From Humitalea rosea (GTDB taxonomy: Bacteria > Pseudomonadota > Alphaproteobacteria > Acetobacterales > Acetobacteraceae): DNA of 64,000 nt. Positions 39,667-47,446 of the stretch are shown here, piece by piece. The notes beneath the pieces were generated by a model, which was not told the origin of the DNA, did no database searches, and worked only from the letters and a program-made list of their open reading frames with translations. A program made the translations under genes and the position numbers. The DNA is taken from the NCBI RefSeq assembly GCF_003253705.1, contig NZ_QKYU01000014.1, positions 1-64,000 of the forward strand, in the 5' to 3' direction. Each line of letters begins with the position of its first letter. Within the stretch, counting starts at the first letter, position 1.

Positions 39667-40731
39667 ATGAGAGGCTGGGCCAGATGGCTTTGGGCACCAC
39701 TCCACGCGATCGGGGTCGCCACCAGCGCCAAATCCTTCCGCGACAATATCGTCATCGGCAGTCCCTGGCTGAACCGGATGGGGCTGCATGTGGCGCGGCG
39801 GCGGCTGGCGGCGCGGATGGGCCAACGCCGGCGGGCACAGTTGGCGCCGCTGTTGTCCGAGCAGGACCGCGCGGATTTCGCGCGCGATGGCTATCTGGTG
39901 AAGCGCGATTTCCTGCCGCCTGAGGTTTTCGCCGCAATGCGTGCCGAGGTGCTGTCGCTGGAGGCCCCGGCGCGGGAATTCATCGACGGCTATTCCTTCA
40001 CCCGGCTGTTCCCGCTGGATGCCATGACCCTGCCGGGGATGCCGGTGACGGCCTCGGTGCTGTCCAGTCCGCGCTATTTGAACCTGCTGGCCTATGTCGG
40101 CTCGTTCCGGCGGTTTCCGCGGCTGTCGATCCAGACCGTGTTCAGCCGCTTCCGCGAGGATGTGCCGGACGTTCAGAGCCACTACCATTCCGACACCTTC
40201 CACCCGACCGTGAAATCCTGGTTCTTCCTGACCGAGGTCGAGGCGGATGCGGCCGCCTTCACCTATGTGCCGGGCTCGCATGAGGCGAACCGGCGGCGCC
40301 TGGCCTGGGAACGCCGGGTCTCGCTGACGGCCCGCGATGGGCGGGACCGGCTGACCGCCGAAGGCTCGCTGCGGATTTCCGAGGATGAGCTTGCGCGGCT
40401 CGGCTATCCGGCGCCGCGCAAGCTGGCGGCGGCCCCGAACACGCTGATCGTCGCCGACACCAGCGGCTTCCACCGCCGGGGCGTGAGCGAGGGGCGCGCC
40501 TGCCGCATCTCGATCTGGGCCTATAGCCGCAGCAATCCCTTCCTGCCCTTCGCCGGCGGCATCGGGTTCGGCGTGCCCGCGCTGCGCGGGCGGGCCGCGC
40601 GCGCGGTCTGGGCGCTGCAGGAATGGCTGCGAAAGGGCCGCCCAGGCGGCGGCTGGCACTGGGCCGGGATACGCCGGCCCGAGACCCCGCCGATGGACGC
40701 CGCGGCGAACCGCCCCCGCATAGGCGGCTGA
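39667..40731 (+). CDS. Phytanoyl-CoA dioxygenase (PhyH)-family protein
   Basis: A roughly 354-residue Fe(II)/2-oxoglutarate oxygenase-like protein. Hallmarks are DFARDGYLVKRDFLPPEVF at the start of the double-stranded beta-helix, a likely iron HxD in HYHSDTFH, FTYVPGSHEANRRR and the distal His/Arg in ADTSGFHRRGVSEGRACRISIWAY. The substrate is unknown; the family hydroxylates many small molecules and acyl chains. Starts at 39649 and 39667 are both possible, and neither has a strong ribosome-binding site. It lies 82 bp after the transglutaminase gene on the same strand, so co-transcription is possible but not shown. Confidence 0.8.
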   Translation: MRGWARWLWAPLHAIGVATSAKSFRDNIVIGSPWLNRMGLHVARRRLAARMGQRRRAQLAPLLSEQDRADFARDGYLVKRDFLPPEVFAAMRAEVLSLEAPAREFIDGYSFTRLFPLDAMTLPGMPVTASVLSSPRYLNLLAYVGSFRRFPRLSIQTVFSRFREDVPDVQSHYHSDTFHPTVKSWFFLTEVEADAAAFTYVPGSHEANRRRLAWERRVSLTARDGRDRLTAEGSLRISEDELARLGYPAPRKLAAAPNTLIVADTSGFHRRGVSEGRACRISIWAYSRSNPFLPFAGGIGFGVPALRGRAARAVWALQEWLRKGRPGGGWHWAGIRRPETPPMDAAANRPRIGG

Positions 40732-40808
40732 CTGACCGTTGTGAAACGCTCGATGCATCCAAGGTATGTTTCGGACGTATAGCGATGGTCAGACAGGGAA
40801 TGCATCAG

Positions 40809-42068
40809 ATGGCCGAGGCCGCTCAATTGCCGGGACTGCACGGTTTGATCTCGGCAGGTGACGCGTCCGGCGGGGACTCCGCGGCGACGATCCGGCGCGC
40901 CCTGAACGCGGTGCGGTCCCATCTGGGGATGGAAGTCGCCTATGTCTCCGAATTCGTGGACAACCGCTCGGTGTTCCGGGAGGTCGATGCCCCGGGGCAG
41001 GAGGCCCGTATCAAGGTCGGGGATTCCCATTCACTCGACGACGTCTATTGCCGCCATATCCTGGAGGGGCGCCTGCCGGAGCTGATCCCGGATACGGCAG
41101 CCGAGCCCCTCGCGCTGTCCCTGCCGATCACCGGCGCGGTCCCGATCGGCGCGCATATGAGCGTGCCGATCCGCCTGCCCAATGGCCGGCTCTACGGCAT
41201 GTTCTGCTGCCTCGGCTTCCTGGCCGATGCCTCGCTCAACAAGCGGGACCTGCAGATGATGAAGGTCTTCGCCGAGATGACGGCCTTCGAGATCGGCCGC
41301 GAGGCCGATGCCGCCGATCGTGCCGCGGCCAAGCGCGCCCGCGTGACCGCGGTGATGGAGCAGGATCAGCTCACGATCGCCTATCAGCCGATCTGGGATA
41401 TCGAGACGGGGCGTCCGGTCGGTTTGGAATGCCTCTCCCGCTTCAGCGCCACGCCGATCCGCCCCCCCGATATCTGGTTCGCCGAGGCCGCCGAGGCAGG
41501 CTTGGGGATCGAGCTGGAAGTCTTTGCCATCCGCAAGGCGCTGGCCGCTTTGCCGAGCCTGCCCGACGACGTCTATGTCGCCGTCAACGCCTCGCCGGAG
41601 ACGATGCTGAGCGAACCCTTCCTCGCGGCGCTGGACGGCATGCCGATGGACCGCATCGTGCTGGAGATCACCGAGCACGCCCGGATCAGCGACTACAAGG
41701 CACTCTCCGCCGTGCTGACGCCGCTGCGGCACCGGGGCGCGCGGCTCGCGGTGGATGATACCGGCTCGGGCTACTCCGGCCTGCACCATATCCTCCAGCT
41801 CCGGCCAGACATCATCAAGCTCGATCGCGGGCTGATCCAGGGCATCGATGGCGACACGGCCCGCCAGGCGCTTGCCTCGGCGCTGATGGGCTTCGCGCGG
41901 GAAACCGATGGGGTGATCATCGCCGAAGGGGTCGAGACGCCCGAGGAGCTGGCGACGCTGCGTGCCCTGGGGGTGGGGCTGGTGCAGGGCTACCTGCTGG
42001 GACGGCCCTTGCCGCTCGACCGCACCCAGGCCCTGTTCGCGCAGGCGGCCGAGGCGCGCCGAGCCTGA
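40809..42068 (+). CDS. GAF-EAL domain cyclic-di-GMP phosphodiesterase
   Basis: A 419-residue cytoplasmic protein. The N-terminal GAF-like sensor (about 15-170) contains DDVYCRHILEGRLPELI and IGAHMSVPIRLPNGRLYGMFCC. An EAL domain (about 180-410) should hydrolyse c-di-GMP to pGpG. The EAL motif itself reads E-C-L, with metal ligand Glu207 kept (GLECLSRF). Other metal/catalytic elements, VAVNASPE, LEITEH, VDDTGSGYSG, IKLDRGLI and AEGVETPEEL, are intact, so activity is likely. ATG 40809 is chosen because AGGGA sits 9 nt upstream; ATG 40800 and 40785 are in frame. No GGDEF domain is present. Confidence 0.92.
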   Translation: MAEAAQLPGLHGLISAGDASGGDSAATIRRALNAVRSHLGMEVAYVSEFVDNRSVFREVDAPGQEARIKVGDSHSLDDVYCRHILEGRLPELIPDTAAEPLALSLPITGAVPIGAHMSVPIRLPNGRLYGMFCCLGFLADASLNKRDLQMMKVFAEMTAFEIGREADAADRAAAKRARVTAVMEQDQLTIAYQPIWDIETGRPVGLECLSRFSATPIRPPDIWFAEAAEAGLGIELEVFAIRKALAALPSLPDDVYVAVNASPETMLSEPFLAALDGMPMDRIVLEITEHARISDYKALSAVLTPLRHRGARLAVDDTGSGYSGLHHILQLRPDIIKLDRGLIQGIDGDTARQALASALMGFARETDGVIIAEGVETPEELATLRALGVGLVQGYLLGRPLPLDRTQALFAQAAEARRA

Positions 42069-42083
42069 GCCGGCCCGTCGCGA

Positions 42084-42989
42084 TCACCCCCGGGCCGCAG
42101 CCTCCAGCGTCGCGGCCCGCCGGCGCACCGCCGCGAGCAGCATCAGCGCCGGGCGTGACAGATTGCCCTCACGCGGAATGAGCGCCTGGGCCTGCACCTC
42201 GCTCCGCGGGGTGAGGGCAAGGCGGACCACCCCCTGGTGGTTTTCCATCAAAAGGAAGGGGTCGATCACCGCGACCCCGACGCCGGCCCGAACCAGCGCG
42301 AGGGCGGTCGAGGACTGGTTGACCTCCAGCGAGATCCGCCGCGGCACGCCGGCTTCCTGGAAGCTCTGCTCCACCAGCCGGCCCAGCGGCAGGCTGCGGC
42401 TGAAGGAAATCAGCGGATAGGGGGCAAGGTCGCCCGGCCCCACCGCCCCCCGCCCGGCCAGCGGATGGCCGGGCGGCACGACGCAGATCAGCGCCTCGGT
42501 GCAGAGCGGAACCAGGCGCGCATCGGCCTCGGCGATCGGGGTCAGCACCAGGCCGAAATCGACGCCCCCCTGCGTCACCGCATCGACCGTGGCGAGGTTG
42601 TCCATGGTCTGGACGGTGATCTGGATGCGCGGCCGGGCGCGGCGGAAGGCGGCGATGGCGCCGGGCAGCAGGTTGTCCGCCAGGGTGGGCGTGGCCGCGA
42701 TCACGACCGAGCCCACGCTGGTGTCGCGGATGTCGCCGACCAGGCGATCGATACGCTCCAGCCCGGAGAAGACCCGTTCGATATCCTCCAGGAAGATCCG
42801 CAGCTCCGGCGTCGGCTGCAGCCGCCCCTGGCCACGGATGAACAGCGGAAACCCGGCCGCGGCCATACAGTCGCGCAGCATCATGCTGACCGCCGGCTGC
42901 GATACGCCGAGATCGGCCGCGGCGGGGGTGACGGCGCCATGGCGGGCGACGGCGCGAATCACCTCAAGCTGTCGGAAGCTCAATTCCAT
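42084..42989 (-). CDS. LysR family transcriptional regulator
   Basis: A 301-residue regulator with an N-terminal winged helix-turn-helix (MELSFRQLEVIRAVARHGAVTPAAADLGVSQ, about 1-60) and a C-terminal effector-binding domain (about 90-295; VIAATPTLADNLLPGAI, DFGLVLTPI). It is transcribed away from the enolase-superfamily/Liv operon, with 113 bp between starts, and probably controls it in response to a substrate or intermediate. It is convergent with the EAL gene (15 bp). Confidence 0.93.
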   Translation of the reverse strand: MELSFRQLEVIRAVARHGAVTPAAADLGVSQPAVSMMLRDCMAAAGFPLFIRGQGRLQPTPELRIFLEDIERVFSGLERIDRLVGDIRDTSVGSVVIAATPTLADNLLPGAIAAFRRARPRIQITVQTMDNLATVDAVTQGGVDFGLVLTPIAEADARLVPLCTEALICVVPPGHPLAGRGAVGPGDLAPYPLISFSRSLPLGRLVEQSFQEAGVPRRISLEVNQSSTALALVRAGVGVAVIDPFLLMENHQGVVRLALTPRSEVQAQALIPREGNLSRPALMLLAAVRRRAATLEAAARG

Positions 42990-43102
42990 CAGTTGAACTT
43001 ACATCCAATCGATAATTTTTGGGTTGATCTTATTTTCATACGGCCCCAGGCTCCAGCCACTCCGCACAGATTCAGAAGGCGGGGACAGGTAATGGGACGT
43101 CC
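42990..43102. promoter_or_regulatory. Divergent LysR / enolase-operon control region
   Basis: This AT-rich island (for example gataatttttgggttgatc) stands out from its surroundings and separates the divergent starts at 42989 and 43103. It holds the dyad ATCCAA-N10-TTGGGT at 43003-43024 (one mismatch), a candidate site for the LysR protein. Exact -10 and -35 boxes could not be fixed. Confidence 0.45.
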
Positions 43103-44227
43103 ATGCGCATTACATCCATCGAGAGTTCCATCGTGGCGCTGCCCTTCACGATGGGGGGGCCGCAGCCCCTGTTCGCGGGCCAGCCATGGGACCGGCTTGA
43201 GATCCTGCTGGTCCGGGTCGAGACCGAGGATGGGCTGGTCGGCTGGGGCGAGGCCTTCGGCCATGCCGCCATTGCCTCCACCAAGGCCGCGTTGGACAGC
43301 ATCGTGGCGCCCCTGGTGGTCGGCCGCGATGCCGGCGACATCAATGCGCTGACGCGTCTGGTGCTGCATGGCACGCATCTGCTCGGGCGGAACGGCCCCT
43401 TCGTCTATGCCTGGTCGGGGATCGAGATCGCACTGTGGGATCTGCTCGGCAAGCGCAGCGGGCAGCCGATCTGGCGCCTGCTCGGCGGCAGCACCCCAGG
43501 CCCGCTGCCGGCCTATTCCAGCCTGCTCTCCTATGGCGGGGATCTCGATCTGGTCACGCGCAACACCGCCGCCGCCCGGGCGCAGGGCTTTCGCGACATC
43601 AAGCTGCATGAGGTGACGCGCGAGGCGGTGCTGGCCGCCCAGGCCGCCGCCCCGGATGCCGCCATCATGCTGGACGTGAACTGCGCCTGGACACCGCCCA
43701 TCGCCCGCGAGATGGCCGAGAGCCTCGCCGACACCGGCCTCGCCTGGCTGGAGGAGCCGGTCTGGCCGCCCGAGGATGCGGAGGGCCTGGCCAGCCTGCG
43801 GATGTATGGCATCCCGCTGACGGCGGGGGAGAACACCGCCGGCCTGTTCGGCTTCCGCACGCTGATGCAGGCCGGCGCCATCGACAAAGCCCAGCCCAGC
43901 GTCACCAAGATCGGCGGCATCGGTGAGATGGTTCAGGTCTTTGCCCTGGCCCGCGCCCATGGCGTCGAGGTGGTGCCGCATTGCCCCTATTTCGGCCCCG
44001 GCTTCATCGCCACCCTGCATATCGCCGCCGCCTTGGCCGAACGCCCCTTGATCGAGGTGCTGTGGATGGAGATGGAGGCCAATCCCTTCGACCCCTGGGT
44101 GCGCGCCAAGGATGGCAAGGTCGCGGTGCCGACCGGGCCCGGCCTTGGCTGTGACCCCGATCCCGCGGTGCTCGCGCGCTACACCAGGGCCCCGCCCACC
44201 CGCACCGAGGCGAGGGCCGCGGCATGA
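43103..44227 (+). CDS. Mandelate racemase/muconate lactonizing enzyme family protein (first paralogue)
   Basis: A 374-residue enolase-superfamily enzyme that abstracts the alpha-proton of a carboxylate. It has an N-terminal capping domain (about 1-125) and a TIM barrel. Metal ligands are Asp in MLDVNCAW, Glu in WLEEPVW and Glu in TAGENTAG; a general-base His is in VVPHCPYF. The first acid/base motif reads K-L-H (DIKLHEV) where mandelate racemase has K-x-K, so the reaction may differ; acid-sugar dehydratase is one possibility. It is the first gene of the operon with a second paralogue (ATGA overlap) and a branched-chain-type ABC transporter. Confidence 0.88.
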   Translation: MRITSIESSIVALPFTMGGPQPLFAGQPWDRLEILLVRVETEDGLVGWGEAFGHAAIASTKAALDSIVAPLVVGRDAGDINALTRLVLHGTHLLGRNGPFVYAWSGIEIALWDLLGKRSGQPIWRLLGGSTPGPLPAYSSLLSYGGDLDLVTRNTAAARAQGFRDIKLHEVTREAVLAAQAAAPDAAIMLDVNCAWTPPIAREMAESLADTGLAWLEEPVWPPEDAEGLASLRMYGIPLTAGENTAGLFGFRTLMQAGAIDKAQPSVTKIGGIGEMVQVFALARAHGVEVVPHCPYFGPGFIATLHIAAALAERPLIEVLWMEMEANPFDPWVRAKDGKVAVPTGPGLGCDPDPAVLARYTRAPPTRTEARAAA

Positions 44228-45309
44228 AGGTCACCTCCGTCGAGACCACCCCGCTCGTCATCACCTTGCCTGAACCGATCGGCAGCGCCCTCGGCCAGCT
44301 TGCGAGCTTCGGCTGCATCCTCGTCACGCTTCGCACGGATGAAGGCATCACCGGCGAGAATCTGATCTTCACCCTCAACGACCGCCGTACCAAGGTGCTG
44401 CGCCAGATGGTGGATGATCTCTCCGACATGATCATCGGCCGGGATGCCGGGCACATCGCCGGCTTCTGGGCGCGCGCCTGGACCGACATCAACTTCCTGG
44501 GCCACAAGGGCGTGTCGGTGGTCGGCATCTCGGCGATCGATGGCGCGCTGTGGGATGCGCTCGGCAAGGCCACCGGGCAGCCGATCTACCGCCTGCTCGG
44601 CGGCGCGAAGGATCGGGTGCCGGCCTATCACAGTGGCGGGCTCTGGCTGTCGCGCTCGGTGGATGAACTGGTGACGGAGGCACACTCCTTCGTCGGCCAG
44701 GGCTTCCGCGCGATGAAGATGCGCCTCGGCAGCGCCGATCCGAAGGTGGACGCCGCCCGGGTCCGTGCCGTGCGCGACGCGATCGGGCCGGACATCGCGC
44801 TGATGGCCGATGCCAACCAGGGCCAGACCGAGGCCCAGGCCATCCGCCTCGGCCGCATGCTGGAGGAATTCAACCTCACCTGGTTCGAGGAGCCGCTGCC
44901 CGCCTGGGACCTGGACGGCCTGGCGCGGGTGGCCGAGGCGCTCGACACGCCGATCGCGAGCGGGGAGACGGAATACACCCGCTACGGCTTCCGCCGGATG
45001 CTGGAGCTGCGCTCGGCCGATATCCTGATGCCCGATCTGCAACGGGTCGGCGGCGTCAGCGAATTCATGCGGGTGGGCCATATGGCCGAGGCGCATGATG
45101 TCGCGGTGTCGAGCCATCTGTTCCCGGAGACCAGCATCCAGGTGCTCGGTGCGCTGTCGAACAGCATCTACCTCGAATACATGCCATGGTTTTCCCCGCT
45201 CTACTCAGAGCCGCTCAGCTTCGAGGCCGGGAATGCGCTGGTGCCGGAACGTCCCGGCTGGGGCTTCACCTTCAACCAGGACTACGTCCGGCACCTGAAG
45301 GGCCAATAA
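44224..45309 (+). CDS. Mandelate racemase/muconate lactonizing enzyme family protein (second paralogue)
   Basis: A 361-residue enolase-superfamily enzyme, clearly diverged from the gene before it. Metal ligands are Asp in LMADANQG, Glu in WFEEPLP and Glu in IASGETEY. A His/Glu pair lies in VSSHLFPETS. The acid/base motif is K-M-R (AMKMRLG) in place of K-x-K. The ATG overlaps the upstream stop by 4 nt. Two non-identical enolase-type enzymes in one operon suggest consecutive steps or two stereoisomers of one hydroxy or sugar acid; the substrate is unknown. Confidence 0.88.
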   Translation: MKVTSVETTPLVITLPEPIGSALGQLASFGCILVTLRTDEGITGENLIFTLNDRRTKVLRQMVDDLSDMIIGRDAGHIAGFWARAWTDINFLGHKGVSVVGISAIDGALWDALGKATGQPIYRLLGGAKDRVPAYHSGGLWLSRSVDELVTEAHSFVGQGFRAMKMRLGSADPKVDAARVRAVRDAIGPDIALMADANQGQTEAQAIRLGRMLEEFNLTWFEEPLPAWDLDGLARVAEALDTPIASGETEYTRYGFRRMLELRSADILMPDLQRVGGVSEFMRVGHMAEAHDVAVSSHLFPETSIQVLGALSNSIYLEYMPWFSPLYSEPLSFEAGNALVPERPGWGFTFNQDYVRHLKGQ

Positions 45310-45365
45310 ACCCGGCGCCGCCACGACGGATCGCCGGAGCAATCACTAAACAGGAGGACGACACC

Positions 45366-46559
45366 ATGAAGATCACACGCCGCGGTTTGACCCTGGGCGG
45401 GGCCGGTTTGGCCACTGCCTCCGGCCTCGGGCTGTCCGCCCCAGCCCTCGCGCAGAGCGAGCCCATCCGCATCGGCTGGCTCGCCGCGCTGACCGGCCCC
45501 AGCTCTGCCCCCGCCATCGGCTTCGACCGCGGCATCCGCCATGCGACGGATGCGATCAACGCCGCCGGCGGCATTGGTGGCCGCCAGATCGAGCTGGTGG
45601 TCCGCGACACCCAGGGCGATCCGACCAAGGCCGTGAACGCGGCGCAGGAAATGATCAGCCGCGCCCGCGTGCATGCCATCTGGGGCCCCACCAACTCCGG
45701 TGAATCGCTGGCCACCACGCCGATCATCGGCCGCGCGAAGATGCCGAACCTGCATCCCTGCTTCGTGGACACGCTGATCGATCCGGCGCGCTATCCCAAC
45801 GCCTTCCGCATGGCGCCCTCCAACAGCCAGATCGATGACGCCGTCAGCGATTACGGCGTGAACATCCTGAAGCTGAAGAAGTTCGCCGTGGTCGGCGACA
45901 CCACCGGCTATGGCACCACCACGGTCAACAGCTCCTCCGCCGCCTTCGCCAAGCGCAATGCGGAAGTGGTCTATCGCGGCCAGATCGATGCGACGCAGCC
46001 CGACCTGACCCCCGACATGCTGCGCATGCGCAATGCGGGCGCGGAGGCGATCACGATCTGGACCGTCTCCCCCGGCCTCATCTCCCGCATCATGAACGTC
46101 CGCGCCACCATGGGCTGGGACGTGCCGCTGATCGGCCATCCGGCGATGGGTTCGGGCGAGGTCGGCCAGCTGATCGCCAAGCCGCAGAACTGGGAGAAGA
46201 CCTACATCCTGGGCTTCAAGAACTGCAGCTACGGCCCCGACGGCAAGCTGCCGGGCCATGTGCAGACCTTCGTGGACAGCATCCAGGGCAAGATCAACCT
46301 GGACGACAGCACCCTGTGGTGGATCGTATGCGGCGTCGACGCCATCAACGTCATCGCCTCCGCGGTGCGGGAATCCGGTGGCACCGATCCGTTGAAGATG
46401 ATCGACTTCTGGAACAAGCAGAATCCGTATCCGGGGCTCTACGCCAGCTACACCTGGACGCCGCAGCAGCATAACGGCCTGCCGCAGAGCGATCTCGTCA
46501 TGTCGGAAGCCAATTCGCAGCGTCAGGGCGCCTACAAGCTCGCGCCCGGCTACGTCTGA
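45366..46559 (+). CDS. Branched-chain amino acid-type ABC transporter substrate-binding protein (LivJ/K family)
   Basis: A 397-residue periplasmic receptor. The twin-arginine-like start MKITRRGLTLGGAGLA and an export segment ending LSAPALAQ suggest Tat or Sec export. The Peripla_BP_6 fold follows (IRIGWLAALTGPSSAPAIGFDRGIRHATDAINAAGGIGGRQIELVVRD, in two stretches). AGGAGG lies upstream of the ATG. Such receptors bind amino acids but also aromatic and hydroxy acids; next to two enolase-type enzymes a carboxylate ligand is likelier. It is 56 bp after the enolase genes and 26 bp before the permease. Confidence 0.93.
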   Translation: MKITRRGLTLGGAGLATASGLGLSAPALAQSEPIRIGWLAALTGPSSAPAIGFDRGIRHATDAINAAGGIGGRQIELVVRDTQGDPTKAVNAAQEMISRARVHAIWGPTNSGESLATTPIIGRAKMPNLHPCFVDTLIDPARYPNAFRMAPSNSQIDDAVSDYGVNILKLKKFAVVGDTTGYGTTTVNSSSAAFAKRNAEVVYRGQIDATQPDLTPDMLRMRNAGAEAITIWTVSPGLISRIMNVRATMGWDVPLIGHPAMGSGEVGQLIAKPQNWEKTYILGFKNCSYGPDGKLPGHVQTFVDSIQGKINLDDSTLWWIVCGVDAINVIASAVRESGGTDPLKMIDFWNKQNPYPGLYASYTWTPQQHNGLPQSDLVMSEANSQRQGAYKLAPGYV

Positions 46560-46585
46560 TCGACTGAAAAGGGACGCCCGGGGCC

Positions 46586-47446
46586 ATGCTGCCTGCCATC
46601 CTCCTGTCAGGCCTCGCGGTCGGCGCCGTTTATGCGCTGATCGGAGTGACCTACAATGTCATGTTCTCGGCGTCCCGCGTCATGAGCTTCACCGCCGGGC
46701 AATTGGGTATGCTCGGCGGCGTGCTCGGGGCCGCCTTCATCGGCGTCCTCGGGCTGCCATCGATCGTTGGTTTCGTACTCACCCTCGCGGGCTGTGCCCT
46801 CGTGGGTGTGGCGACCGAGATCATCGCCGTTCGCCCCGTGCTGAAAAGCCTGGAGCAGCACCTGTACGTGCTCTCAACCCTGGCGCTGGCGCTGCTGATC
46901 CAGCAGTTCACCGCCATCAACTGGAGCACCGAACCGCAGCCCTTCCCCACCCTCCTGGGGTTCCGGGACGGCGGTGTGGGGGATGAGAAGTTCTGGCTTC
47001 CGATCGCGGCCTGCGCCGCGACGGTGGTCGGACTGGAATTGCTGTATCGCCGCACCCTGATCGGCCGCGCCTTCCTCGCCATCGCCGAGGACAACTTCGC
47101 TGCCCGCGCCCTCGGCCTGCCGGAGCGCAACCTGCGGATGGCAAGCTATGCGCTCGCCGGCGTCATCGGCGGCCTCGCGGGCTTCGCCTCGGGGCAGTTG
47201 CTGCTGGCCTTCTTCGCCAATGGCGCAATGCTGAACTTCTACGGCTTCGTGCCGGTCGCCCTCGGCGGCCTCGGCAACAATCGCGGCGCCATCATCAGCG
47301 GCCTCGGCCTCGGCGTGTTTCAGCAGGCGGCGAATTTCACCGTCGGCGGCGTCTTTGCCTCGGTCGCGGTGTTCAGCGTCTTCATCATCGTGCTGCTGGT
47401 GGCACCGCAGGGCCTGTTCGGCGCCCCGGCGCAGCGCCGGGTATGA
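46586..47446 (+). CDS. livH: Branched-chain-type ABC transporter permease (LivH-like)
   Basis: A 286-residue inner-membrane permease with about eight hydrophobic segments. Typical LivH features are AVGAVYALIGVTYNVMFSASRVMSFTAGQ (in two helices) near the N-terminus, the conserved loop AIAEDNFAARALGLPERNLRM that contacts the ATPase, and FYGFVPVALGGLGNNRGAI. Its stop overlaps the LivM-LivG start by 4 nt (ATGA). Confidence 0.95.
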   Translation: MLPAILLSGLAVGAVYALIGVTYNVMFSASRVMSFTAGQLGMLGGVLGAAFIGVLGLPSIVGFVLTLAGCALVGVATEIIAVRPVLKSLEQHLYVLSTLALALLIQQFTAINWSTEPQPFPTLLGFRDGGVGDEKFWLPIAACAATVVGLELLYRRTLIGRAFLAIAEDNFAARALGLPERNLRMASYALAGVIGGLAGFASGQLLLAFFANGAMLNFYGFVPVALGGLGNNRGAIISGLGLGVFQQAANFTVGGVFASVAVFSVFIIVLLVAPQGLFGAPAQRRV

